Below are positions 46,195-54,868 of a stretch of 64,000 nt of DNA, in pieces. A model generated the notes under the pieces. The model saw nothing but the letters and a program-made list of their open reading frames with translations, ran no database searches and was not told where the DNA came from. Every line of letters starts with the position of its first letter. Within the stretch, counting starts at the first letter, position 1. Where the stretch lies: the NCBI GenBank assembly GCA_937894065.1, contig CALCST010000043.1, positions 32,813-96,812 on the forward strand, written 5' to 3'. The position numbers were made by a program, and so were the translations under genes. Source of the stretch: an uncultured Parabacteroides sp. (lineage in GTDB: Bacteria > Bacteroidota > Bacteroidia > Bacteroidales > Tannerellaceae).

Positions 46195-46866
46195 ATGAAG
46201 AATAAAAATGCAGCTATGGTATGCTTCTCCGGAGGACAGGATTCAACTACTTGTCTGTTTTGGGCGAAGAAGCATTTTTCTCATGTTGAAGCCGTTTGTT
46301 TTACTTACGGACAGAAACATTCCCAGGAAGTGGAAGTGGCTCGTCAGATAGCCACAGATGCTAATGTTCCTTTCCATTTATTGGATGTCTCATTAATAAG
46401 TCAGTTGGACACCAATTGTTCCCTTACAAATTCCTCAATCGAGATGGATGCAGAGAAACCGCAGGATTCATATCCTAATACGTTTGTTCCAGGACGTAAT
46501 ATGGTGTTTCTTACTTTTGCAGCAATACTTGCACGTGCTCATGGCATTTACAATCTCGTTACTGGTGTTTCCGAGGCAGATTTCAGCGGCTATCCGGATT
46601 GTAGGGATACATTCATCCGTTCGCTGAATGTTACGTTGAATCTTGCTATTGACGAACAGTTTGTTATTCACACACCTTTGATGAATCTGGACAAATGCGG
46701 AGTGTGGGAGCTTTCGGACCAGCTTGGTGTTTTCGACCTTGTCCAAAACAAAACTCTTACTTGTTATAACGGTGTTATTGCCGACGGTTGCGGTCATTGT
46801 CCGGCATGTACACTTCGCAACAAAGGTTTGCAACAGTATTTGGCAAAGAAAAATAAAACTCTATAA
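46195..46866 (+). CDS. queC: 7-cyano-7-deazaguanine (preQ0) synthase
   Basis: A 223-aa ATP-dependent enzyme converting 7-carboxy-7-deazaguanine and ammonia to preQ0 in queuosine synthesis. The PP-loop SGGQDSTT is at residues 12-19, and the zinc-binding cysteines Cys190, Cys199, Cys202 and Cys205 (GCGHCPAC) are intact. queF follows after 5 bp, so this is a two-gene operon; queD and queE must lie elsewhere. Confidence 0.95.
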   Translation: MKNKNAAMVCFSGGQDSTTCLFWAKKHFSHVEAVCFTYGQKHSQEVEVARQIATDANVPFHLLDVSLISQLDTNCSLTNSSIEMDAEKPQDSYPNTFVPGRNMVFLTFAAILARAHGIYNLVTGVSEADFSGYPDCRDTFIRSLNVTLNLAIDEQFVIHTPLMNLDKCGVWELSDQLGVFDLVQNKTLTCYNGVIADGCGHCPACTLRNKGLQQYLAKKNKTL

Positions 46867-46871
46867 TAAAT

Positions 46872-47345
46872 ATGGATACACGAAAAGAGGAAAACGAATT
46901 GCACTTGCTGGGTGGAACAACTGTTTATCGCCAGGATTACGCACCTGAGGTGCTTGAAGCATTTACAAACAAACATCCTGAAAACGATTATTGGGTAAGA
47001 TTTAACTGCCCTGAGTTTACAAGTCTGTGTCCTATTACAGGTCAGCCTGATTTTGCTACCATATATATTGATTACATACCAGATGTCAAAATGGTTGAGA
47101 GCAAAAGTCTGAAACTTTATCTGTTCAGCTTCCGCAATCATGGAGATTTTCATGAAGATTGTGTAAACAAAATCATGAAGGATTTGATTAAGTTGATGGA
47201 CCCAAAATATATTGAGGTGACTGGTATATTTACTCCACGTGGCGGTATCAGCATTTATCCTTATTGTAATTATGGACGTCCTGGAACTAAATACGAACGT
47301 TTGGCTGAACAACGATTGTTCAATCATAATACAGAACGTTTCTGA
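46872..47345 (+). CDS. queF: NADPH-dependent 7-cyano-7-deazaguanine reductase
   Basis: A 157-aa short (unimodular, B. subtilis-like) QueF that reduces preQ0 to preQ1. The catalytic Cys53 and Asp60 lie in PEFTSLCPITGQPDF, and the NADPH/substrate motif ESKSLKLYLFSFRNH follows. The tunnel-fold core is complete. It is translated directly after queC. Confidence 0.95.
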   Translation: MDTRKEENELHLLGGTTVYRQDYAPEVLEAFTNKHPENDYWVRFNCPEFTSLCPITGQPDFATIYIDYIPDVKMVESKSLKLYLFSFRNHGDFHEDCVNKIMKDLIKLMDPKYIEVTGIFTPRGGISIYPYCNYGRPGTKYERLAEQRLFNHNTERF

Positions 47346-47374
47346 AAATACATCAGGATGTAACATTACTCATA

Positions 47375-47418
47375 AAAAATCTGCCTATGTTTTTCCGAAA
47401 ACATAGGCAGATTTCTAA
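47375..47418. terminator. Bidirectional terminator between queF and dnaX
   Basis: A perfect long stem AAATCTGCCTATGTTTT/AAAACATAGGCAGATTT with a CCG loop has A-run and T-rich flanks on the two sides. Confidence 0.85.
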
Positions 47419-47489
47419 AAAAACGTCGGCATCTTTTTTAAAAAACATAACGACATTCGCTTTGTTAAATCAGTATATAAAATTCCCTC

Positions 47490-49241
47490 TTAGTCAACTC
47501 TCAAATCAAATTCATTTTTCAGTTTTCCTAAAGTCGGATTTATAGTCATTAGTAAATCTAATTTTTCGGCTGCCGTGTATGCCAGATGTTTCTCATTTGT
47601 TTCCTGAACTCTCACTTTCATTTGGATATGCGAGTTTCCAAGTTTGTTTCTGAGAACAGATAAAATATCTATTGCGGAATTTATCAGTTCTTCCTGCTGA
47701 GGAGGATTGTGAACTGCTATCTCGAAATAAAAATTATCGAGCAACTTAGGCTTGCAGTTCAGCATTGTATTCTTAAGGAATACTTTCTCTTCGATTGAAT
47801 TAGCCAGATTATCCCAGGCATTGATAAGTTCTGTTTCTGTAAAATTATTGTTCTGCTCAGGCATAACAGCTGAGGTTGATACAGAATCTCCGGCAATGGT
47901 TTTCTTCTTTACTCCCAAATCTTTCAGAGATGTTCCGCCCATTGGTGGTCTGGCTGCGCGTTTTGTAGCCGGAGGAACAGTTGGCTGAGTCAGATTGTGA
48001 GTTACTGGATTTTGTATATTAGTCGGAACATGCGTTACAACTGTTTTTTCGGTCTGTTGCTTGGCAACAGGTGTGGGAGCGTTGTTAGCAACTTCTTGTG
48101 CTGTGCTGATAGGCTCAATTATTGTTTTTTTTTTCTCTTCTTCGCTGTGCTTGTTCAGTTGGCATATCTGAATCAAAGTAAGTTCAAGCAATAATCTTTT
48201 GTTTCGGCTAGCTTTATAGTTCAAATCACAATTGTTGGCTAATTCCAATGCTTTGAATAGCACATTCTCCGGACAGCGTTTAGCCATATCCTTGTATTTT
48301 TCCTTGATTGACGAGCCAACTTCGAAAAGCACAATTGTTTCTTCGTCCTGGCATACCAGCAAATCACGGAAGTGGGAGGTAAGTCCGGAAATTATATTCT
48401 GTCCGTCAAAACCTTTGTTCAGAATTTCGTTGAGCAGCAACAATGCACCTCTGATGTTTCCGTTAAGAATAAAATCCGTCATACGGAAGAAGTAATCGTA
48501 GTCCAGAACATTCAGATTTTCAATGATTGCCTGATATGTAATGTTTCCGTTTGTATAATTCGCTGCCTGGTCAAACAGAGAAAGAGCGTCACGCATTCCT
48601 CCGTCTGCCTTTTGGGCAATGACGTTCAGAGCTTCAGGCTCAGCTTTTATGTTCTCACGTGATGCAACATATTGCAGATGTTCAACGATATCTGAAATTG
48701 TAATGCGAGAGAAATCATAAGTCTGGCAACGTGACAATATTGTAGGTAAAACTTTATGTTTCTCAGTCGTGGCAAGAATAAACAATGCATGATGAGGCGG
48801 TTCCTCAAGCGTTTTCAGAAATGCATTGAAAGCCTGGGAACTGAGCATATGAACCTCGTCGATGATAAACACTTTGTATCTTCCTATCTGAGGAGGAATA
48901 CGAACCTGTTCGATTAGCTGTCTGATATCATCCACAGAGTTGTTTGATGCTGCGTCCAGCTCGTGAATGTTATATGAACGTTGCTCGTTGAAAGCTTTGC
49001 AGGATTCGCATTCATTGCAAGCTTCGCCATCTGCTGTAGGATTAAGGCAGTTAATGGTTTTAGCGAAAATACGGGCACATGAAGTTTTGCCGACTCCACG
49101 AGGTCCGCAAAAAAGATAAGCATGAGCCAGTTTGTTGTTTTCGATGGCATGCTTCAGTGTTGTAGTAAGGGCTTTCTGACCTACAACATCCTTGAATGTT
49201 GCCGGTCTGTATTTTCTTGCCGATACAATATAATTATCCAT
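47490..49241 (-). CDS. dnaX: DNA polymerase III subunit gamma/tau
   Basis: A 583-aa clamp-loader ATPase. Walker A is GPRGVGKTS (~45-53), the zinc module has four Cys around CNECESC, Walker B is VFIIDEVHML and sensor 1 is FILATTEKHK. After ~370 a low-complexity Pro/Thr/Val linker leads to a C-terminal tau-like domain. The start at 49241 was chosen because MDNYIVSARKYRP is the conserved N-terminus; the in-frame ATG at 49268 would overlap the promoter. Confidence 0.94.
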   Translation of the reverse strand: MDNYIVSARKYRPATFKDVVGQKALTTTLKHAIENNKLAHAYLFCGPRGVGKTSCARIFAKTINCLNPTADGEACNECESCKAFNEQRSYNIHELDAASNNSVDDIRQLIEQVRIPPQIGRYKVFIIDEVHMLSSQAFNAFLKTLEEPPHHALFILATTEKHKVLPTILSRCQTYDFSRITISDIVEHLQYVASRENIKAEPEALNVIAQKADGGMRDALSLFDQAANYTNGNITYQAIIENLNVLDYDYFFRMTDFILNGNIRGALLLLNEILNKGFDGQNIISGLTSHFRDLLVCQDEETIVLFEVGSSIKEKYKDMAKRCPENVLFKALELANNCDLNYKASRNKRLLLELTLIQICQLNKHSEEEKKKTIIEPISTAQEVANNAPTPVAKQQTEKTVVTHVPTNIQNPVTHNLTQPTVPPATKRAARPPMGGTSLKDLGVKKKTIAGDSVSTSAVMPEQNNNFTETELINAWDNLANSIEEKVFLKNTMLNCKPKLLDNFYFEIAVHNPPQQEELINSAIDILSVLRNKLGNSHIQMKVRVQETNEKHLAYTAAEKLDLLMTINPTLGKLKNEFDLRVD

Positions 49242-49265
49242 TCTTTGCTTTTTTATTCTTATAGA

Positions 49266-49297
49266 CAAAGATAAGCAAAATAATTAAATTACCTTTG
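49266..49297. promoter_or_regulatory. Divergent -7 boxes for dnaX and ftsB-like genes
   Basis: The minus strand has TATCTTTG (complement at 49266-49273) and the plus strand has TACCTTTG (49290-49297) in a 74-bp gap, so the two promoters overlap closely. No standard -33 boxes are evident. Confidence 0.45.
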
Positions 49298-49315
49298 TAA
49301 AAAAATTAATCTTGC

Positions 49316-49621
49316 ATGAAACGGTTGAAAGAGCTTTATGAAAAATATTTGTCCGGTCTCAATATGTATTGGGTCGTGATAATTGTGTTCCTTATTCTTA
49401 TATTTTTTGCAGGAGACAGTAGCCTATACAAGCGATATACCTATGATGAAAAAATAAGAAGTCTGAAAGAGGAAATAGAATATTACAAGAAAGAAATAGA
49501 AGTGAACAGCCGCAAACTGAATGAACTTCATACTGATAAAGACGGACTTGAGCGTTTTGCCCGTGAAGAATATTTGATGAAACGCCAGAATGAGGATATC
49601 TTTATTATTAAAGAAGAGTAA
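49316..49621 (+). CDS. FtsB/DivIC-family septum formation initiator
   Basis: A 101-aa single-pass membrane protein: a short cytoplasmic N-terminus, one helix (~18-33), a periplasmic coiled coil (YDEKIRSLKEEIEYYKKEIEVNSRKL, residues ~43-68) and a globular tip with LERFAREEYLMKR. It is expected to join FtsL and FtsQ in the divisome. Size and pattern fit the family well. Confidence 0.85.
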   Translation: MKRLKELYEKYLSGLNMYWVVIIVFLILIFFAGDSSLYKRYTYDEKIRSLKEEIEYYKKEIEVNSRKLNELHTDKDGLERFAREEYLMKRQNEDIFIIKEE

Positions 49622-49650
49622 TTTAAAAATTAAGAATTAAGTATATACGG

Positions 49651-49980
49651 ATGGAGTCAAAAATTAGGAGTGCGATATTTTGCTTGTCTTATACTTTGGT
49701 TGTGATTGGAGCTATGTTGTATCTCACGAAATGGGGATTTGCGCCATATTTGTTTGCGGTTGGTTCGGCAGGTGTGGCAGTTTCGTATCTTTCAGTTCGG
49801 GTAGATAATATGGAATTCCGTCAGAAACGATTGCACCGTTTCAACGTGTTGGCGGGACTTTTGATGATTGTTTCTTCTGGTTTGATGTTTAATTCCCGTA
49901 CGGAATGGATATTATGTCTATTTATTGCTGCAATATTTCAGCTTTATTCAGCATTTGTCGGTGGAGGGGACAAGAAATAA
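49651..49980 (+). CDS. Small integral membrane protein of unknown function
   Basis: A 109-aa protein with four hydrophobic segments (~8-25, 30-47, 66-82, 86-103) and basic loops (VRVDNMEFRQKRLHR). I do not assign a family. It lies 29 bp after the ftsB-like gene and shares its transcript, so a role linked to the envelope or division is possible but unproven. Confidence 0.7.
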   Translation: MESKIRSAIFCLSYTLVVIGAMLYLTKWGFAPYLFAVGSAGVAVSYLSVRVDNMEFRQKRLHRFNVLAGLLMIVSSGLMFNSRTEWILCLFIAAIFQLYSAFVGGGDKK

Positions 49981-49988
49981 GAATATAG

Positions 49989-50041
49989 AAAAAGAGGATA
50001 AGCTTGGTGATATATCATTCCAAAGACTTATCCTCTTTTTT
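49989..50041. terminator. Bidirectional terminator
   Basis: The stem AAAAAGAGGATAAG/CTTATCCTCTTTTT has a 25-nt loop and lies between the small membrane protein gene and the convergent DUF5606 gene. Confidence 0.85.
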
Positions 50042-50058
50042 ATATGTATTTTTCAAAT

Positions 50059-50508
50059 TTATTCAGCAGTTTTTTCTTCTGTTGCTGCTTCAGCCTTTTC
50101 TTCAACTTTTTCCGGTTCTACAGGAACGAATTCAGTGATTCCAGCTTCAACAAGGATGTTATACCAGCTGATAAGTTTCTTGATATCGCTTGGGTAAACA
50201 CGTTCACGGTCGAATTCAGGAAGAACTTCAGCCATATAAGCACGCAATTCTTCAGGTTTAGCAGAAGTGCTTATTGAAGCTTTAGCTGCGTTTTCCTTAT
50301 TTTTTACACTTTCCAGAACATCATGCAATGGAACTTCGCCTTCGTTGGTGTAGATTGCGATATCGCCCAATGAAATTACTTTATCTTTTGCATAGGCTGG
50401 AACTTTCTTCTTGTCAACCAATGATTCTACAATTAACATATTCTTTCCGTGAGAGACCAATCTGAATAGTCCTGGTCTTCCTGAAATGGATAAGATTGTT
50501 TTCAACAT
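50059..50508 (-). CDS. DUF5606 family protein
   Basis: A 149-aa cytoplasmic protein starting MLKTILSISGRPGLFRLVSHGKNMLIVESL, as in the Bacteroidetes-specific DUF5606 family. The C-terminal ~20 residues are Glu/Ala/Lys-rich. The function is unknown. It follows coaE by 67 bp on the same strand and may end the coaE-ybbR-yajC-nusB run. Clean codon use suggests solid expression. Confidence 0.78.
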   Translation of the reverse strand: MLKTILSISGRPGLFRLVSHGKNMLIVESLVDKKKVPAYAKDKVISLGDIAIYTNEGEVPLHDVLESVKNKENAAKASISTSAKPEELRAYMAEVLPEFDRERVYPSDIKKLISWYNILVEAGITEFVPVEPEKVEEKAEAATEEKTAE

Positions 50509-50575
50509 AATCGTTATATCTTTCTTAATAGAGTTAAACTTATATGGGTTGCAAATTTAGTATAACTTGTGGATA

Positions 50576-51154
50576 TCACAAATCATACTTGCGCAAAAAG
50601 TTTTCCATTTGAGGTATTAATGCAGAAATTCCGTCGTTAATGATTGTAAAATCTGCAAGTTTGCTCTTTTCTTCGTCTGCCATTTGGCTGTTAATCCTGC
50701 GTTCAATCTCTTCTCTTGATGCCCCATCTCTAATAATAGCCCGTTGGATACGAATATCTTTTGGAGCATAAACCATAAGCTTGACATCAACAGTTTTGTC
50801 AAATCCTGATTCAAAAAGGATGGCGGATTCAATAGCGCAAGCTTTTGTTTTCTGTGATTCAGCCCAGCAATTGAAATGCTTGTTTACTTCAGGATGGATA
50901 ATACTGTTTACCTTCGCAAGCATTTCTTTGTTCCCGAAAATATGCTTGGCAAGCAGTTTTCTGTCAAGACCATTATTATTGTAAATGTAATTTCCAAACA
51001 GAGAGACAAGTTTGCCTTTTATTACTTCAGAAGTATCTGTCAGTTTTTTGCTTTCGTCGTCAGCTATGTATACTGGTATATTATATACCGACAAAAGAGA
51101 GGCAACTACTGATTTACCACTACCAATTCCTCCTGTTATTCCAATTCTAATCAT
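50576..51154 (-). CDS. coaE: Dephospho-CoA kinase
   Basis: A 192-aa P-loop kinase for the last step of CoA synthesis. GITGGIGSGKS is at residues 4-14, and the CoA-binding segment IYIADDESKKL and RINSQMADEEK (lid) follow. The start codon shares one base with the ybbR stop (TAATG), so translation is coupled. Confidence 0.94.
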   Translation of the reverse strand: MIRIGITGGIGSGKSVVASLLSVYNIPVYIADDESKKLTDTSEVIKGKLVSLFGNYIYNNNGLDRKLLAKHIFGNKEMLAKVNSIIHPEVNKHFNCWAESQKTKACAIESAILFESGFDKTVDVKLMVYAPKDIRIQRAIIRDGASREEIERRINSQMADEEKSKLADFTIINDGISALIPQMENFLRKYDL

Positions 51155-52161
51155 TAGTAACTCTTTTTTTCCAATATAAATTCTATTTTATTCGGATTCA
51201 GCATATAGTCTTTTATCCATTCCGGCTTTTTAGTCAAATCTATGCTTATAGCTCCATTTATAATTTCCTCCATGTCTTTGAAAGAGAGGTTTATTGCCAA
51301 ATCTTCTGCATCAAGTTCTTTGAATCTTGATATTGGAATATTGCAAGTTACCTCAATTTCTGCAGGGAAAGTCCTTATAATGTATTGCGACGGGACATCT
51401 TCGCATTCAACGTGCACTTTGATTGTTTTCTCTGTGAACTCTTCAATAGGAATGATTACAGACACTGCATCAGAGCTGAAATTCACTCCTTTTATTGGAG
51501 CAAGTTTGATGTTTCGGGAAACAGTTTTTTCTCCTTTCTCTATTTTTATAAATGAAGTTTTCACTTCAAATACAGAATCCAACACTTCTTTGTTGGCATA
51601 TACGGAAATTCTCGACGGTGATATTTTTATATCTCCAGAAAGTCTGTATCCCGGCTGTGTCTTTATTTCTCCATCGAAAATTACAGGAACTTCTTTCTCG
51701 GAAATAGGACTATATTTCAAGTCAATTTTTTGAGGATAATATCCGTTGACAATAGTTGTAGACAATATTTGTTTTGATACGGATGCTTCAATCTCTTCTC
51801 TTGAAACAGAAAGAGTTCCGGTTTTTGACGATGAGTTTTTCATGTCAACTTCCAGAGGCATAAAACGTCCTCTGATACTGTAGTTAAGCAACACATTGCC
51901 TTTGTCCTTTATTCTTACTGTTATCTTCTTGGGCATTTCTTCGGAGAAAGAAATATCAGGTGGAATATTGTGATATACAACAGGGATTGATATTTCCGTT
52001 TCATATTCCTGCTGTAAACTAACAAGTAACCAAAATCCAAGGGCAAGGAGAGTGAAGGATGAAAAAATTAAAGCTTCTTTCCATCGATACCGACGCAAAG
52101 AAGCTTCAATCTTCGTCACGGCGGCCTTGAGATTGTCTTTAAAAGAATCAAGTCGTGACAT
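51154..52161 (-). CDS. YbbR-domain protein (CdaR-like)
   Basis: A 335-aa protein with one membrane helix (~30-48) and repeated YbbR-type beta domains in the periplasm (~55-330). In Firmicutes CdaR regulates the diadenylate cyclase CdaA. Whether it does so here is unknown, and no cdaA is adjacent. It lies between yajC and coaE in a tight run. Confidence 0.8.
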   Translation of the reverse strand: MSRLDSFKDNLKAAVTKIEASLRRYRWKEALIFSSFTLLALGFWLLVSLQQEYETEISIPVVYHNIPPDISFSEEMPKKITVRIKDKGNVLLNYSIRGRFMPLEVDMKNSSSKTGTLSVSREEIEASVSKQILSTTIVNGYYPQKIDLKYSPISEKEVPVIFDGEIKTQPGYRLSGDIKISPSRISVYANKEVLDSVFEVKTSFIKIEKGEKTVSRNIKLAPIKGVNFSSDAVSVIIPIEEFTEKTIKVHVECEDVPSQYIIRTFPAEIEVTCNIPISRFKELDAEDLAINLSFKDMEEIINGAISIDLTKKPEWIKDYMLNPNKIEFILEKKSY

Positions 52162-52181
52162 ATTGTTTTTACTTTTTTATT

Positions 52182-52496
52182 TTATTTCTGTTTAGCATCT
52201 TCTGGTGATGCGAAAACCGAAGTCTTGTCTATCTGAATGTTTACACCATTTGCGATTTCAATAATCATATAAACATCTCCGATTTCTTTAAGCTTTCCAT
52301 AAACTCCTCCGGCTGTGATAACCTTATCTCCGACTTTCAGAGCTTCGCGAGCTTTCTGGATTTCCTTTTGTCTTTTCTGCTGAGGGCGAATCATGAAGAA
52401 ATAAAAGATTGCTACGATAACAATCATCATGATAATCCCTGACCATTGTGACTGCTCAGCTGCATTAGCTTGAAGCAAAATACTCAATAAATTCAT
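52182..52496 (-). CDS. yajC: Preprotein translocase accessory subunit YajC
   Basis: A 104-aa single-pass membrane protein: helix ~20-38 followed by FMIRPQQKRQKEIQK and GDKVITAGGVYGKLKEI, the YajC signature. It associates with SecDF. It lies 20 bp upstream of ybbR and 60 bp downstream of nusB. Confidence 0.93.
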   Translation of the reverse strand: MNLLSILLQANAAEQSQWSGIIMMIVIVAIFYFFMIRPQQKRQKEIQKAREALKVGDKVITAGGVYGKLKEIGDVYMIIEIANGVNIQIDKTSVFASPEDAKQK

Positions 52497-52556
52497 TGTT
52501 ATAAAATTGTTTTTACATTGTTATCTGTCAATAGTGACAGGACAAATGTAAGTAAA

Positions 52557-53483
52557 TTAATCTTTAAACAAAAGTTTTTCAGCTTTTAATTCATTTACAA
52601 TAGAGTCTAGGATACCATTGATAAATGTTCCGCTCTTAGGTGTGCTGTAGTATTTGGCAGCATCGATATATTCATTCAAAGAAACACTTACCGGTATTGT
52701 TGGGAAATTCAATATCTCGGCAATAGCAACTTGCATGATGATCAAATCCATGTTTGCAATACGTTCAGCTTCCCAGTTCTTGATATGTTTGTTGATTCTT
52801 TCTCTGTATTCTTTACCTTTCAACAGTGACTGACGGAAAAGTTTAACAGCGAATGCTTTATCTTCCAAATCTTTGAACATTGGTTGGATAGGCTGTTTCT
52901 TGCCGGCAGATTCTTCGAATTTTTTGATTGTTTTCAAAGCAAAAGTTTCAACGATTTCAATATCGTCGTTCCAATAGATGCTCTTGTCTTCAAGATATTC
53001 GATGATATCATCATTTCCGCAAATCAGATTTTTGAAAACTGCACGCCAGAATTCTCTGTCTGTTTCATATGAATCGTCTTCGTTAGCCAAATATTCTGCA
53101 TATATATTTGAAGAAAGAATAAGATCAAGAACCATTTTGACAAATTCTTCATCATTATCCCATGAGAGACCTTGTTCCGAAACATTTTTCTGCAACATTT
53201 CATTTTCGGCAAGTTGTGCAACAAAGCGGTTGTCGATAAAACGAGTGTTCGGATTCAAATCTTCATCTGTTGGCATAAACTTGTGTTTGCGGATGTCTAA
53301 TGTCCGTCGATGAAGGTTGGTAACTTCAATGATTAGGAGGAGCAGGTAATTGTATAAGTCATACGATTTCTGAAGGCTGAACAGCAATTCATTTTCTGCT
53401 GTTTTCAAATCGCCATTACCATTCTGATAGTAAGAGTAAACTATCTGTAAAACTTTAATGCGGATTAAAATTCTGTTAATCAT
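52557..53483 (-). CDS. nusB: Transcription antitermination factor NusB, long Bacteroidetes form
   Basis: A 308-aa protein. The C-terminal ~130 residues form the NusB fold (WEAERIANMDLIIMQVAIAEIL, VSLNEYIDAAKYYSTPKSGTFINGILDSI). The N-terminal half (MINRILIRIKVLQIVYSYYQ...) repeats the NusB helix opening and is a Bacteroidetes extension; E. coli NusB is 139 aa. It binds boxA RNA with NusE during rRNA antitermination. The start at 53483 was preferred over 53522 because a -7 box (TATCTTTG on minus, 53520-53527) lies at the longer start. Confidence 0.9.
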   Translation of the reverse strand: MINRILIRIKVLQIVYSYYQNGNGDLKTAENELLFSLQKSYDLYNYLLLLIIEVTNLHRRTLDIRKHKFMPTDEDLNPNTRFIDNRFVAQLAENEMLQKNVSEQGLSWDNDEEFVKMVLDLILSSNIYAEYLANEDDSYETDREFWRAVFKNLICGNDDIIEYLEDKSIYWNDDIEIVETFALKTIKKFEESAGKKQPIQPMFKDLEDKAFAVKLFRQSLLKGKEYRERINKHIKNWEAERIANMDLIIMQVAIAEILNFPTIPVSVSLNEYIDAAKYYSTPKSGTFINGILDSIVNELKAEKLLFKD

Positions 53484-53700
53484 CGTTTGAAAGAACTTCT
53501 TGATTTGTAAATTAGACTGCAAAGATAATTGTTTTTTATTTAATAGTTTGTGTTATGCTTGTAATTTTTTTAATCAAGATTCACAAATTATATAACTTAC
53601 CATGAATAATAATGAGGAAAAGGTTTTATTAATGAATTTATATTGGATGTTTATGAATAATGGATAAGGTATTAATCTCGGGAAAAATATGTAACCTATA

Positions 53701-53771
53701 TAAAAAAGAAAAGGTTGTCATCCCGACAACCAATCTTCATTGCTAACCTTAAATCTAATACCATGAAAAAC
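53701..53771 (-). ncRNA. Candidate small RNA, copy B
   Basis: On the minus strand, a -7 box TATATTTG (complement at 53778-53785) is followed by a 20-nt block identical to copy A (complement of 53754-53773), then AAGGTTAG and AAGATT segments, a perfect stem GGTTGTC/GACAACC (53713-53731) and a T-rich tail. The predicted RNA is about 71 nt. It lies between the M48 protease and nusB genes and has no ORF of note. See copy A at 5583-5667 for the possible link to a known paralogous sRNA family. Confidence 0.6.
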
Positions 53772-53883
53772 ACGATGCAAATATAGAGTATTTTATGTTA
53801 TTCAGCATAGTTTTGAAGCATAAATTTTCTTGGTTTAACCTTATTTTGCTAATGTGATTCCATGGGAAAGGTTAGTTAACAGT

Positions 53884-54678
53884 TTATTTGTTTTTTGCTA
53901 CATATTCGTCAGCTTTTTCTTTCATTCTATCCACACGTTTTTGTGTTTCAGGATGACTTGAGAATAATTTTCTTATTACGCTTGACTGACTGGTTCCGCC
54001 ATCCAGCTCAAGAAGTTTTGCCAATGAATCGTGCATACTATATGGGTTAAGTCCGTTTTTGATGCTGAATTCAAAACCGTAGTCGTCAGCTTCGTTTTCT
54101 TGCTTCTGTGAGTATTGTGCACCTGCCAGAGCAGTAGCCAGCTCACCCAGTTGTGAGTCTGATAGTTTAGAGATTGTTCCTTCAATGCTTCCTACTGCAT
54201 TCTTTGCAGCAGAAGTAAGATATGCATTTTTCATTGCATCTTTTGAGTCACTATGAACCACATGCCCTATTTCGTGGCCTATTACGGCAAGAACTTCGTT
54301 GTCGTCCATTATTTTCATAAGACCGGCACATACTCTGACACTTCCGTCTCCACAGGCAAATGCGTTTACATCAACAACATTATATACTTTGAAATTCAAA
54401 TCCAGTCCATCAACTTTTATGTTTTTAGTCAGACGTTCCAGTCTGGCTCCTAGTTCTGTCTCTGGACCTGCTATTTCATTGTTCTTGTCCATCCATACCA
54501 TATATTCCTTACTCATTTCGGCAATGTCCTGGTCGGATAATGTTATTGCTTTTGCAACGTCCCCAGCAGCTTGTAGAACTTTACTGGTATTGATAGTTTT
54601 TCCACCAATTTTGAATTGAGCATTTATTGTACTACAAATAAATGCTGATAAAATAACTGTAAATATAATCCCTCTCAT
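53884..54678 (-). CDS. M48-family metalloprotease, exported
   Basis: A 264-aa zinc protease with a signal peptide (~1-20). The zinc motif is HEIGH (His135, Glu136, His139), with the third ligand in QENEADDYG. There is no TPR domain, so it resembles the short LoiP/YcaL-type periplasmic M48 proteases rather than BepA. It probably acts in envelope protein quality control. A -7 box TAATTTTG (complement at 54707-54714) lies 28 bp upstream. Confidence 0.88.
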   Translation of the reverse strand: MRGIIFTVILSAFICSTINAQFKIGGKTINTSKVLQAAGDVAKAITLSDQDIAEMSKEYMVWMDKNNEIAGPETELGARLERLTKNIKVDGLDLNFKVYNVVDVNAFACGDGSVRVCAGLMKIMDDNEVLAVIGHEIGHVVHSDSKDAMKNAYLTSAAKNAVGSIEGTISKLSDSQLGELATALAGAQYSQKQENEADDYGFEFSIKNGLNPYSMHDSLAKLLELDGGTSQSSVIRKLFSSHPETQKRVDRMKEKADEYVAKNK

Positions 54679-54746
54679 AATATAAAGTTTTTGATGATGA
54701 TTTATGCAAAATTAGTGAAATTGGTAAAGAATGTTGCTAATGCTTT

Positions 54747-54810
54747 AAAAAAAACTCCCTATTCTGTTACCCTTGAAAATAATCTTTACCAGTATAACAG
54801 AATAGGGAGT
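54747..54810 (-). terminator. Terminator of the glycosidase-esterase gene
   Basis: A perfect 16-bp stem ACTCCCTATTCTGTTA/TAACAGAATAGGGAGT with an A8 run on the left reads as T8 on the minus strand. Confidence 0.88.
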
Positions 54811-54868
54811 ATAGATCAGAAAAATAATTTTGTAATTATGCTTTTGTCGCTTAATTTATAGGATTGAT

